Source: Pseudomonas ovata (lineage in GTDB: Bacteria > Pseudomonadota > Gammaproteobacteria > Pseudomonadales > Pseudomonadaceae). Taken from it: DNA of 60,380 nucleotides. Location of the stretch: positions 1 through 60,380 of the forward strand of contig NZ_QFFU01000034.1 of assembly GCF_003131185.1 (NCBI RefSeq), in the 5' to 3' direction. This document shows, one piece after another, positions 8,062 through 16,499 of this stretch. The notes beneath the pieces were generated by a model. That model searched no databases. It was not told where the DNA came from and saw nothing but the letters and a program-made list of their open reading frames with translations. How positions within the stretch are numbered: position 1 is the first letter of the stretch; each line of letters starts with the position of its first letter. Position numbers and translations under genes: made by a program.

Positions 8062-9503
8062 TGTTTTGCCTCCTCACTCAAGCGCCACAGGTGCACCACG
8101 GCATACGCCCGCCAGGGCGCCCAACGGTTGGCCTGTTCGTCGAGCTGCGCGGTCGTGGCGCAGCCCAGGTATTTTTTCAGCACCGCATCACCCTGCACGA
8201 ATGCATTGGGCCAGCCCAGCGCCCGCATGGCAATGTATTGCACGGTCCACTCACCGATGCCGCGAATCCGGCGCAAGGCCGCAAGCGTTGGCTCCAGCGG
8301 CACCAGCGGCTCCAGCACGATACGGCCCGCTGCCACTTCCTGGGCGACCTGGATGATGGCCTCGGCGCGAATACCGATCAGCCCGGTGGCAATCAGCGCG
8401 GCAGGTTCCAGGCGGGCCAGCACCTCGGCACGTGGAAAGGTCTGCACCAGTGTTTCAGGCGCCTGCGCCACCGGCGTTCCGTAGCGCTCGGCAATGCGCG
8501 CCAGGATCTGCCGCGCCCTGAGTACAGAGATCTGCTGGCCGACCACCGCACGCACGGCGATCTCGAAGCCATCGAAGGCACCCGGCACGCGCATGCCCGG
8601 CAAGCCTTCGGCCAGTGCGCCCAGGTGCGCATCGACCAGGTCGGGCCGGCAACCGGTATCGAACACCCGCCGCAGCAAACCCAGCACCTGAACAATGGCC
8701 GGTTGCAGGGCGCTGGATATCTCGACCCGCAAGGCATGGCGTGCAGGCGCATGACGCACCTGCACCCAACCGGTCAGGCGCACGCCCGCATGCTCCAGTT
8801 CAAGGGCACGGCTGTAGCTGTCAGCCTCGACCCGCTCGACTCCGGCAATGCCGCGATGGGCCAGGAAAGCCAGCACACCGGACCAGGAAAACGGTGGCCG
8901 GTACGCCAGCTCAAAGCTCAAACCGTGCGCCGCCGCGACCGACCGCGCCTTGCGCAGGTTCGAGGGATTGAGCCCGTAGCGCGCCTGGAAGACATCGTTG
9001 AAGCGGCGCACGCTGCCGAACCCGGCCACCAGCGCCACCTCGACCATGGGCAGCGAGGTTTCGCTGAGCAAGCGCTTGGCAACCAGCAGGCGCTGGGTCT
9101 GGGCAAACTCGACCGGGGTCACCCCGAAGTGCGCCTCGAAGAGCCGGCGCAGGTGGCGGGCAGTGACCCCTACCCGCTGCGCCAGGTCCTGAAGAGTGCG
9201 ACCATTGAGGTAACCTTCCTCGATCAACCGGGCCGCCGCCTGGGCCAGCCGTTCGGAGGCATCCAGGGCGGCGTGACCCGGCGCCAGCTCCGGGCGACAA
9301 CGCAGGCACGGGCGAAAACCGGCCTGTTCGGCAGCCGCCGCCGAGGTGAAGAACGTGCAGTTGCGCGCCAGTGGCGCCCGCACCGGACACACCGGCCGGC
9401 AGTAGATACCGGTGGAGGACACGCCCATGAAAAACCAGCCGTCAAAACGGCGATCGCGGGCGACAAAGGCGGTATAACAGATGTGCGGGTCGAGGATTTT
9501 CAT
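8058..9503 (-). CDS. AdaA/AlkA fusion: alkylation-responsive AraC regulator with 3-methyladenine DNA glycosylase II
   Basis: A 481-residue fusion. An N-terminal Ada zinc domain (about 1-75, with YCRPVCP and CLRCR cysteines, one of which should accept methyl from phosphotriesters) is followed by an AraC-type HTH (about 85-185). An AlkA N-terminal domain (about 190-300) and an HhH-GPD glycosylase domain (about 310-480) complete it. The helix-hairpin-helix GIGEWTVQYIAMRA is followed by the catalytic Asp in GDAVLKK. The methylated zinc domain probably activates transcription of itself and ogt. The ATG at 9503 begins the domain; upstream residues in the open frame are not conserved. The pair interrupts the thiDE-hemL neighbourhood. 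Confidence 0.92.
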   Translation of the reverse strand: MKILDPHICYTAFVARDRRFDGWFFMGVSSTGIYCRPVCPVRAPLARNCTFFTSAAAAEQAGFRPCLRCRPELAPGHAALDASERLAQAAARLIEEGYLNGRTLQDLAQRVGVTARHLRRLFEAHFGVTPVEFAQTQRLLVAKRLLSETSLPMVEVALVAGFGSVRRFNDVFQARYGLNPSNLRKARSVAAAHGLSFELAYRPPFSWSGVLAFLAHRGIAGVERVEADSYSRALELEHAGVRLTGWVQVRHAPARHALRVEISSALQPAIVQVLGLLRRVFDTGCRPDLVDAHLGALAEGLPGMRVPGAFDGFEIAVRAVVGQQISVLRARQILARIAERYGTPVAQAPETLVQTFPRAEVLARLEPAALIATGLIGIRAEAIIQVAQEVAAGRIVLEPLVPLEPTLAALRRIRGIGEWTVQYIAMRALGWPNAFVQGDAVLKKYLGCATTAQLDEQANRWAPWRAYAVVHLWRLSEEAKQ

Positions 9504-9582
9504 AAGGCCGACTTTAAGCCAGCCCGGCGCGCAAGTCTGGCTGAAATCGGACATCGACAGCCGCCAGTCAATTTGCATTTGC

Positions 9583-9588
9583 TATAGT
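9583..9588 (+). promoter_or_regulatory. Putative -10 box of hemL
   Basis: TATAGT lies 77 bases before the hemL ATG, in the divergent region with the AdaA/AlkA gene. No convincing -35 was found at the right spacing, so this is a weak call. Confidence 0.4.
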
Positions 9589-9664
9589 GCCGGCTCCTGC
9601 GCCGCCTGGTGTTTACCTCCCGGGTGCAGACACGACTTCCCGTTTCAAAAGCAGAGACCCGATC

Positions 9665-10948
9665 ATGTCCCGTTCCGAAGCACTGTTCGCCAACGCCCAA
9701 AAACACATCCCCGGCGGCGTCAACTCGCCGGTGCGCGCATTCAAGAGCGTCGGCGGCACGCCGCTGTTCTTCAAGCACGCCGAAGGCGCCTACGTGACGG
9801 ACGAAGACGACAAGCGCTACGTGGACTATGTCGGCTCCTGGGGCCCGATGATCCTCGGCCACAGCCACCCGCAAGTGCTCGATGCCGTGCGCGCCCAGCT
9901 TGAACATGGCCTGTCCTATGGGGCACCGACCGCGATGGAAACCGAGATGGCCGACCTGGTCTGCTCGCTGGTGCCGTCGATGGAAATGGTGCGCATGGTC
10001 AGCTCCGGCACCGAGGCGACCATGAGTGCCATCCGCCTGGCCCGTGGCTACACCGGCCGCGACAGCATCATCAAGTTCGAAGGCTGCTACCACGGCCATT
10101 CCGACAGCCTGCTGGTCAAGGCCGGTTCCGGCGCCCTGACCCTGGGCGTGCCCAGTTCGCCCGGCGTGCCGGCGGCCTTTGCCAGGCACACCCTGACCGT
10201 GCCGTTCAACGACCTGGACGCCGTGCGCGCCATGCTCGCCGAAGTCGGCCAGGAAGTGGCGTGCATCATCGTCGAGCCGGTGGCCGGCAACATGAACTGC
10301 GTACCGCCGGCCCCCGGCTACCTGCAAGGCCTGCGCGCCCTGTGCGACGAGCATGGCGTGGTGCTGATTTTCGACGAAGTGATGACCGGCTTTCGGGTCG
10401 CGCTGGGCGGTGCCCAGGCGTATTACGGCGTCACGCCCGACCTGTCGACCTTCGGCAAGATCATCGGCGGCGGCATGCCGGTCGGCTGCTTTGGCGGCAA
10501 GCGCGAGATCATGTCGCACATCGCACCGCTGGGCCCGGTCTACCAGGCTGGCACCCTGTCGGGCAACCCGCTGGCCATGGCCGCCGGCCTGACCACGCTG
10601 CGCCTGATCAGCCGTGAAGGCTTCCACGACGAGCTGGACACTTACACCCGTCGCCTGCTGGCCGGTTTGCAGGCGCGCGCCGATGCGGCCGGGATCGCCT
10701 TTACCACGACCCAGGCCGGCGGCATGTTCGGCCTGTATTTCACCGAGACCCAAGCCATCGTGACCTTCCAGGACGTGATGACCAGCGATGCCGAGCGCTT
10801 CAAGCGCTTCTTCCACCTGATGCTGGAAGGCGGTGTGTACCTGGCGCCCAGTGCCTTCGAGGCCGGCTTCACCTCCATTGCCCATGGCGAGGTCGAGCTG
10901 CAATTGACGCTAGATGCTGCCGAAAAGGCGTTCGCCGCGCTCGGATAA
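9665..10948 (+). CDS. hemL: Glutamate-1-semialdehyde 2,1-aminomutase
   Basis: PLP enzyme making 5-aminolevulinate, the first committed tetrapyrrole precursor, in the C5 pathway. The protein has 427 residues, the family length, with the N-terminal HIPGGVNSPVRAF motif, SSGTEATMSAIRLARG phosphate loop, FDEVMTGFR cofactor aspartate and the PLP lysine in FGKIIGGGMPVG near residue 265. A 12-bp hairpin without a T-run follows the stop. Confidence 0.96.
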   Translation: MSRSEALFANAQKHIPGGVNSPVRAFKSVGGTPLFFKHAEGAYVTDEDDKRYVDYVGSWGPMILGHSHPQVLDAVRAQLEHGLSYGAPTAMETEMADLVCSLVPSMEMVRMVSSGTEATMSAIRLARGYTGRDSIIKFEGCYHGHSDSLLVKAGSGALTLGVPSSPGVPAAFARHTLTVPFNDLDAVRAMLAEVGQEVACIIVEPVAGNMNCVPPAPGYLQGLRALCDEHGVVLIFDEVMTGFRVALGGAQAYYGVTPDLSTFGKIIGGGMPVGCFGGKREIMSHIAPLGPVYQAGTLSGNPLAMAAGLTTLRLISREGFHDELDTYTRRLLAGLQARADAAGIAFTTTQAGGMFGLYFTETQAIVTFQDVMTSDAERFKRFFHLMLEGGVYLAPSAFEAGFTSIAHGEVELQLTLDAAEKAFAALG

Positions 10949-10954
10949 GGCAAA

Positions 10955-10982
10955 GGCGCCTGCCTGCGCTCAGGCGGGCGCC
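10955..10982 (+). terminator. Hairpin downstream of hemL
   Basis: GGCGCCTGCCTG pairs with CAGGCGGGCGCC around a CGCT loop, 12 bp with one G-T pair. No T-run follows, so termination strength is uncertain. Confidence 0.4.
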
Positions 10983-11052
10983 CATCGCTTAGTGCCATAC
11001 CCTCTTAAAACAAGGCTTTTAAAAGCCGTGCAGCAGAAAATCCGTAAACACT

Positions 11053-11082
11053 TTGTAAGGTGGGCTCCGCTTATTTCATAAT
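11053..11082 (+). promoter_or_regulatory. Putative sigma70 promoter of the Sel1-repeat gene
   Basis: TTGTAA and CATAAT are separated by 18 bases and lie 65 bases upstream of the ATG at 11147. The arrangement is consistent with a housekeeping promoter. Confidence 0.45.
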
Positions 11083-11146
11083 GCGCAGCCAGCACCTTTA
11101 GCTGCACGGTACGCCCGCATCTTTTTCCAGAGGCACGTCGACTCCC

Positions 11147-11698
11147 ATGAACCGCACCGGCCGCACCCTTGCATTGGGCTGCCTGTTGCTTGTCTATCCC
11201 CTGCTGACCCAGGCAGCAGGCGGCAACTCGTTGTTGATCCCAGCGATGGGTCGCTGCACCCTCAATACGCTGCCCGAGAACCTGCCCGACGCCCTGAGCG
11301 CCTGCCAGCAGGCCGCGCAATCGGGTGACGCACAGGCGCAGTACGAGTTGGGCGAGTTCTACTACGAAGGCAAGCAGGCCGAACGCGACCTGGCCCAGGC
11401 CCTGAATTATTTCGAGAAAGCCTCGTTGCAGGGCCATGCCCAGGCGCAATACCGGCTGGGCTCGATGTTCGCGGCTGGCGAAGGCGTACCGGTGAACAAC
11501 ATCCAGGCGTATGTCGTGCTCAAGATGGCGGCGGTCAATGGCTCGGAAGACGCCCTTGATGCCGCCGATGAAGTCTCGGCCAGGATGCAGCGCAACGAAC
11601 TGGAAATCGCCACCCAGGTGCTGGGGCAGATCTTCCGCAAGTACCTGCTGGAGCTGCAGACTGCCGAAGGCCGCACGCCCTTCTCGCCGCTGCCTTAG
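11147..11698 (+). CDS. Exported Sel1/TPR-repeat protein
   Basis: A 183-residue protein with a signal peptide (MNRTGRTLALGCLLLVYPLL, cleavage probably after TQA). At least two Sel1-like repeats follow (GDAQAQYELGEFYYEGKQ and GHAQAQYRLGSMFAAGEG, about residues 65-125), with a helical C-terminus. Sel1 proteins are scaffolds; no enzymatic motif is present and the role is unknown. It stands alone between hemL and the DUF1820 gene. Confidence 0.8.
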   Translation: MNRTGRTLALGCLLLVYPLLTQAAGGNSLLIPAMGRCTLNTLPENLPDALSACQQAAQSGDAQAQYELGEFYYEGKQAERDLAQALNYFEKASLQGHAQAQYRLGSMFAAGEGVPVNNIQAYVVLKMAAVNGSEDALDAADEVSARMQRNELEIATQVLGQIFRKYLLELQTAEGRTPFSPLP

Positions 11699-11736
11699 AC
11701 GCAGCCTTGGGCGCGGCGGGCCGACAGCCTGCCGGA

Positions 11737-12063
11737 TTATTTCTCCGGCATTGGCACCGGGAACGGCATGACGTTGCTGCCGCCCTTCGCTTCACTGATC
11801 TTCGGCGTCCCCATGCGCTCGACTTCATCGATGCGCACGATCGAGTGCATCGGCACGAAGCTGCGCACCACGCCTTCGAACTGGGCCTTCAGTTTTTCTT
11901 CGCTGGGGTCCACGACCACGGTCGTGCGCTCGCCAAAGACAAACTCCTCTACTTCAAGAAACCCCCACAGATCGCTCTGGTAGATTTGCTTGGCGTACAT
12001 TTCGAACACCTGGCCCTGATTGAGGAAAATAACTTTGTAGATGGGAGATTCGCGTTTGGTCAT
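11737..12063 (-). CDS. DUF1820 family protein
   Basis: A 108-residue cytosolic protein of the DUF1820 family, widespread in gammaproteobacteria and of unknown function. It begins YKVIFLNQGQVFEMYAKQIY and has the FGFLEVEEF-like core (WGFLEVEEFVFGERTTVVVDP). No signal peptide or membrane helix is seen. It is divergent from miaB, with which it shares a 130-base promoter region. Confidence 0.8.
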   Translation of the reverse strand: MTKRESPIYKVIFLNQGQVFEMYAKQIYQSDLWGFLEVEEFVFGERTTVVVDPSEEKLKAQFEGVVRSFVPMHSIVRIDEVERMGTPKISEAKGGSNVMPFPVPMPEK

Positions 12064-12154
12064 GGTCGACAGGCAATGATCACAGAGGTGAAAAGAGCGG
12101 AATTATAGCATGCCCGCCGGACAGGCAATGCTAGATCACCGCACGCATCGCCCC

Positions 12155-12160
12155 TATAAT
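12155..12160 (+). promoter_or_regulatory. Putative -10 box of miaB
   Basis: A consensus TATAAT followed by GCGC lies 33 bases upstream of the miaB ATG. The -35 region is poor. Confidence 0.5.
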
Positions 12161-12192
12161 GCGCGGTTCTTTGAATCAGCAGACTAGTGAGC

Positions 12193-13521
12193 ATGGCCAA
12201 GAAGCTTTACATCGAAACCCACGGTTGCCAGATGAACGAGTACGACAGCTCGCGCATGGTCGACCTGCTGGGCGAACATCAAGCCCTGGAAGTCACCGCA
12301 CGCGCCGAAGATGCCGACGTGATCCTGCTCAATACCTGCTCGATTCGCGAGCGCGCCCAGGACCGGGTGTATTCCCAGCTCGGCCGCTGGCGTGAACTGA
12401 AACTGGCCAACCCCGAGATGGTGATTGCCGTCGGCGGCTGCGTGGCCAGCCAGGAAGGTGCTGCCATTCGTGACCGCGCGCCCTACGTTGACGTGGTCTT
12501 CGGTCCTCAGACCCTGCACCGCCTGCCGGAAATGATCGATGCGGCCCGTGTCAGCGGCCAGCCGCAGGTCGATGTCTCGTTTCCGGAAATCGAAAAGTTC
12601 GACCATTTGCCCGAGCCCCGTGTCGACGGCCCGACCGCTTATGTCTCGGTCATGGAAGGCTGCAGCAAGTACTGCACCTTCTGCGTGGTGCCCTACACCC
12701 GCGGTGAAGAAGTCAGCCGCCCGTTCGATGATGTCCTGGGTGAAGTCATTCACCTGGCAGAAAACGGCGTGCGTGAAGTCACCCTGCTGGGACAGAACGT
12801 CAACGGCTATCGCAGCGTCAATCCTGACGGCAGCGTGGCCGACCTGGCCGACCTGATCCGCGTCGTGGCGGCCATCGAAGGCATCGACCGGATTCGCTAC
12901 ACCACCTCGCACCCGCTGGAGTTCTCTGACAGCCTGATCCAGGCCCATGCCGAGGTGCCCGAACTGGTCAAGCACCTGCACCTGCCGGTGCAGTCCGGCT
13001 CCGACCGGATCCTGGCGGCCATGAAGCGCAACCACACGGTGCTGGAATACAAATCCCGCTTGCGCAAGCTCAAGGCGGCGGTGCCGGACATCTGCATCAG
13101 TTCGGACTTCATCATCGGCTTTCCGGGCGAAACCGAGAAAGACTTCGAAAACACCATGAAGCTGGTGCAGGACGTGGGCTTCGACTTCTCATTCTCGTTC
13201 ATCTACAGCCCGCGCCCTGGTACTCCGGCGGCCGACCTGAAGGACGAAACCCCTGAAGAAGTGAAAAAGCAGCGCCTGGCTGACCTGCAGCACCGGCTCA
13301 ACCAGCAGGGCTTCGAGATCAGCCGACAGATGGTCGGCTCGACCCAGCGCATTCTGGTCACCGACTATTCCAGGAAAGACCCGGGCCAGTTGCAGGGACG
13401 CACCGAGAACAACCGGATCGTCAACTTCAGCTGCGACAACCCCGCCCTGATCGGCCAGTTCGTCGATGTGCACATCGATGCCGCCCAGCCCCACTCGCTG
13501 CGCGGCTCGCTGCTGCAATAA
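12193..13521 (+). CDS. miaB: tRNA-2-methylthio-N6-dimethylallyladenosine synthase
   Basis: Radical-SAM methylthiotransferase that completes ms2i6A37 in tRNAs reading UNN codons. The protein has 442 residues. The N-terminal UPF0004 domain carries the auxiliary-cluster cysteines (THGCQMNEYDS, NTCSIRE, GGCVA). The radical-SAM CxxxCxxC is in CSKYCTFCVVPYTRG, and a C-terminal TRAM domain binds tRNA. The ATG at 12193 is chosen; an in-frame GTG two codons upstream (12187) is possible, and the SD is weak. Confidence 0.95.
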   Translation: MAKKLYIETHGCQMNEYDSSRMVDLLGEHQALEVTARAEDADVILLNTCSIRERAQDRVYSQLGRWRELKLANPEMVIAVGGCVASQEGAAIRDRAPYVDVVFGPQTLHRLPEMIDAARVSGQPQVDVSFPEIEKFDHLPEPRVDGPTAYVSVMEGCSKYCTFCVVPYTRGEEVSRPFDDVLGEVIHLAENGVREVTLLGQNVNGYRSVNPDGSVADLADLIRVVAAIEGIDRIRYTTSHPLEFSDSLIQAHAEVPELVKHLHLPVQSGSDRILAAMKRNHTVLEYKSRLRKLKAAVPDICISSDFIIGFPGETEKDFENTMKLVQDVGFDFSFSFIYSPRPGTPAADLKDETPEEVKKQRLADLQHRLNQQGFEISRQMVGSTQRILVTDYSRKDPGQLQGRTENNRIVNFSCDNPALIGQFVDVHIDAAQPHSLRGSLLQ

Positions 13522-13530
13522 CGACACCTG

Positions 13531-14065
13531 GTAGGAGCGCGCTCTGCCCGCGACCGGCTGCGTAGCAGTCGTAAAAATAGTGGTGCTTCATCAATTTTTG
13601 CGAGCGCTGCGCACTCGGTCGCCGGCAAGCGGGCTCCTACCAGTCGGTGCCTGTCCGAATAGCCTGCTCTGTAGGAGCGCGCTCTGCCCGCGACCGGCTG
13701 CGTAGCAGTCGTAAATTTTCAGCGTCTATACAATTTTGCGAGCGCTGCGCACTCGGTCGCGGGCAAGCGCGCTCCTACTGGTCGGTGCCTGCCCGAATAG
13801 CCTGCTCTAATGCCGGACCACCGCGACCGGCTGCGTAGCAGTCGTAAAAATAGTGGTGTTTCATCAATTTTTGCGAGCGCTGCGCACTCGGTCGCGGGCA
13901 GAGCGCGCTCCTACTGGTCGGCGCCTGCCCGAATAGCCTGCTCTAATGCCGGACCACCGCGACCGGCTGCGCAGCAGTCGTAAAAATAGTGGTGTTTCAT
14001 CAATTTTTGCGAGCGCTACGCACTCGGTCGCGGCGGTCCGGCATTCCGGCAAGCGCGCGTCATTA
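13531..14065. repeat. Tandem array of four REPINs with a conserved spacer
   Basis: Four elements of about 106-120 bases lie head to tail at 13531-13640, 13671-13778, 13809-13914 and about 13945-14065. They are separated by nearly identical 30-base spacers (sense GTCGGTGCCTG..CGAATAGCCTGCTCT), so the repeat period is 136-140 bases. Each has the GACCGGCTGCGTAGCAGTCG hairpin, a variable middle, and the GCGAGCGCTGCGCACTCGGTCGC hairpin. Units three and four have replaced outer arms (AATGCCGGACCACCGCG). The array fills most of the 627-base gap between miaB and ybeZ. Confidence 0.9.
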
Positions 14066-14094
14066 CAAGTCAGACCTTTCGCACAGGCAGCACT

Positions 14095-14118
14095 GGGGTT
14101 ATTCTTCAGTTCAACCCC
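14095..14118 (+). other. Small hairpin upstream of ybeZ
   Basis: GGGGTT and AACCCC are inverted around 12 bases, 30 bases before the TTG start of ybeZ. It could be a leader hairpin or chance; I see no known riboswitch here. Confidence 0.3.
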
Positions 14119-14148
14119 AACAGCCGTCAGGCGGCCAAAAAGAAGACC

Positions 14149-15129
14149 TTGAACGCACCCATAGAACCCCATCGTTTCACCCTCGAACCCTTCGAGGCCC
14201 ATCGTTTCGCCAACCTGTGCGGACAATTCGACGAGCACCTGCGCCTGATCGAGCAGCGCATGGACATCGAGATCCGCAACCGGGGCAATCAGTTCGAACT
14301 GATCGGCGATGCCAGTCTCACCGCCTCGGCAGAAAACCTGCTGCGCCGTCTGTATCGGGAAACCAAGGCAGCCGACCTGACCCCGGACATGGTGCACCTG
14401 TTTCTGCTGGAAACCGGCGAGCAACAGGACCCGGTCAGCGAAGCCAGCATGGCCCTGCGCACCAAGAAGGGCATGATCCGCCCGCGCGGGCTCAACCAGC
14501 AGCGCTACGTCAAGGCCGTGCTGGGCAACGACATCAACTTCGGCATTGGTCCGGCCGGTACCGGCAAGACCTGGCTGGCCGTGGCCTGCGCAGTCGATGC
14601 CCTGGAGCGCGAGCAGATCCGCCGCATCCTGCTGGTACGCCCGGCAGTCGAGGCCGGTGAAAAACTCGGCTTCCTGCCCGGCGACTTGGCACAGAAGATC
14701 GATCCGTACCTGCGCCCGCTCTACGACGCGCTGTACGAGATGCTTGGCTTTGAATACGTGGCCAAGCTGATCGAGAAGCAAGTCATTGAAATTGCCCCGC
14801 TGGCCTACATGCGCGGTCGCACCCTTAATAACAGCTTCATCATTCTCGACGAAAGTCAGAACACCACCGTCGAGCAGATGAAGATGTTCCTGACCCGCAT
14901 TGGCTTTGGCTCTACCGCCGTGATCACCGGCGACATCACCCAGGTCGACCTGCCACGCGGCACCAGGTCGGGCCTGGCGCATGTCATCGACGTGCTCAAG
15001 GATGTACCGGGCATCAGCTTTACCCATTTCCAGCCCAAGGATGTGGTCCGCCATCCGCTGGTGCAACGCATCGTCGAAGCCTACGAGCGCTTCGAGGCGC
15101 GGCCCGAGGAAGGCAACCGCAATGCTTGA
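14149..15129 (+). CDS. ybeZ: PhoH-like ATPase YbeZ (TTG start)
   Basis: A 326-residue cytosolic P-loop protein of the PhoH family, functionally linked to the RNase YbeY and ribosome quality control. Walker A is GPAGTGKTWLA (about residues 132-142) and Walker B is IILDESQNT. A TTG start at 14149 with AGAAG just upstream gives the conserved N-terminus NAPIEPHRFTLEPFEAHRF; no ATG or GTG fits. The last 8 bases overlap ybeY, indicating coupling in the order ybeZ-ybeY-corC-lnt. Confidence 0.93.
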   Translation: MNAPIEPHRFTLEPFEAHRFANLCGQFDEHLRLIEQRMDIEIRNRGNQFELIGDASLTASAENLLRRLYRETKAADLTPDMVHLFLLETGEQQDPVSEASMALRTKKGMIRPRGLNQQRYVKAVLGNDINFGIGPAGTGKTWLAVACAVDALEREQIRRILLVRPAVEAGEKLGFLPGDLAQKIDPYLRPLYDALYEMLGFEYVAKLIEKQVIEIAPLAYMRGRTLNNSFIILDESQNTTVEQMKMFLTRIGFGSTAVITGDITQVDLPRGTRSGLAHVIDVLKDVPGISFTHFQPKDVVRHPLVQRIVEAYERFEARPEEGNRNA

Positions 15130-15622
15130 GCTGGACCTGCAGATCGCCAGTACCACCGCAGCGCCCACTGAAGCCCAGTTTCGCCTCTGGTGCGAAACCG
15201 GCTTGCGCCCGCGCACGGCCGATTCGGAGATGACCATCCGGCTGGTGGATGAAACCGAAGGCCGCGAGCTCAATCACACCTGGCGGCACAAGGATTACGC
15301 CACCAACGTGCTGTCGTTCCCGGCCGACGTGCCCGATGACCTGCTGGACATCCCGCTGCTGGGCGACCTGGTCATCTGCGTGCCGGTGGTCAACCGCGAG
15401 GCGCAGGAACAGGGCAAGCAGTGTGATGCGCACTGGGCGCACATGGTGATTCACGGCTGCCTGCACCTGCTCGGTTTCGATCACATCGACGATGACGAAG
15501 CCGAAGAAATGGAAGCGCTGGAACGAACGTTGCTTGCTGAACTGGGCTACCCGGATCCGTATGCGGACGACGACAGCGAAGAACCTCATCATTCAGAAAC
15601 ACCAAGCAAGGACCACGAGTAA
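15122..15622 (+). CDS. ybeY: Endoribonuclease YbeY
   Basis: Zinc-dependent RNase involved in 16S rRNA 3'-end maturation and 70S quality control. The 166-residue protein has the HGCLHLLGFDH metal site (three histidines) followed by the acidic tail typical of the family. The N-terminal half has the TNVLSFP motif. It overlaps ybeZ by 8 bases and corC follows after 5 bases. Confidence 0.95.
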   Translation: MLELDLQIASTTAAPTEAQFRLWCETGLRPRTADSEMTIRLVDETEGRELNHTWRHKDYATNVLSFPADVPDDLLDIPLLGDLVICVPVVNREAQEQGKQCDAHWAHMVIHGCLHLLGFDHIDDDEAEEMEALERTLLAELGYPDPYADDDSEEPHHSETPSKDHE

Positions 15623-15627
15623 GGGCC

Positions 15628-16470
15628 ATGAGCGAAGATCGATCGAGCAACGGGCAAAAGTCATGGCTGGGCAAACTGACCCAGGCTTTTGCCCACGAGC
15701 CCAAGAACCGCCAGGAGCTTCTGGAGCTGCTGCGCGAAGCCCACCAGAACAAACTGCTGGACAGCGAGGCGCTGGCCATCGTCGAGGGCGCCATCCAGGT
15801 GGCCGACCTGCAGGTACGCGACATCATGGTGCCGCGCTCGCAGATGATCAGCATCCGCGCCACCCAGACGCCGCGCGAATTCCTGCCATCGGTCATCGAT
15901 GCCGCCCACTCGCGCTACCCGGTGATCGGTGAAAGCCACGACGACGTGCTCGGCGTGCTGCTGGCCAAGGACCTGCTGCCGCTGATCCTGCAACAGGACA
16001 GCGACAGCCAGGACATCAGGAAACTGCTGCGCCCGGCCACCTTCGTGCCCGAGTCCAAGCGCCTGAACGTGTTGCTGCGCGAGTTTCGCGCCAACCACAA
16101 CCACATGGCCATCGTCATCGACGAATACGGCGGCGTGGCAGGCCTGGTGACCATCGAAGACGTGCTGGAGCAGATCGTCGGCGACATCGAGGACGAGCAC
16201 GATGTCGAGGAAGACAGCTACATCAAGCCATTGCCCAGTGGCGACTTCCTGGTCAAGGCACTGACGCCGATCGAAAGCTTCAACGAGTTTTTCGACAGCG
16301 AGTTCTCCGACGACGAGTTCGACACCGTCGGCGGCCTGGTCATGAATGCCTTCGGCCACCTGCCCAAGCGCAACGAGACCACCGAGATCGGCGCCTACCG
16401 CTTCCGCATCCTGAACGCCGACAGCCGCCGCATTCACCTGCTGCGCTTGAGCCCCCTGTCACGGGCCTGA
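15628..16470 (+). CDS. corC: CorC/YbeX family CBS-domain protein (magnesium/cobalt efflux)
   Basis: A 280-residue soluble protein with an N-terminal linker, a CBS pair (about 65-190; VRDIMVPRSQMISI and IVIDEYGGVAGLVTIEDVLE) and a C-terminal CorC_HlyC transporter-associated domain (about 205-280). It was classed as a Mg/Co efflux accessory, and YbeX has more recently been tied to ribosome metabolism, which fits its place after ybeZY. It has no membrane segment. Third gene of the operon. Confidence 0.92.
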   Translation: MSEDRSSNGQKSWLGKLTQAFAHEPKNRQELLELLREAHQNKLLDSEALAIVEGAIQVADLQVRDIMVPRSQMISIRATQTPREFLPSVIDAAHSRYPVIGESHDDVLGVLLAKDLLPLILQQDSDSQDIRKLLRPATFVPESKRLNVLLREFRANHNHMAIVIDEYGGVAGLVTIEDVLEQIVGDIEDEHDVEEDSYIKPLPSGDFLVKALTPIESFNEFFDSEFSDDEFDTVGGLVMNAFGHLPKRNETTEIGAYRFRILNADSRRIHLLRLSPLSRA

Positions 16471-16499
16471 CCCGTCATACGTTGTATTAAGGATCTTTG

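Noticed and set aside
13531..14065. CRISPR array
   Set aside because: The repeats are about 110 bases, self-complementary and carry REP cores, and the spacers are near-identical instead of unique; no cas genes are near.
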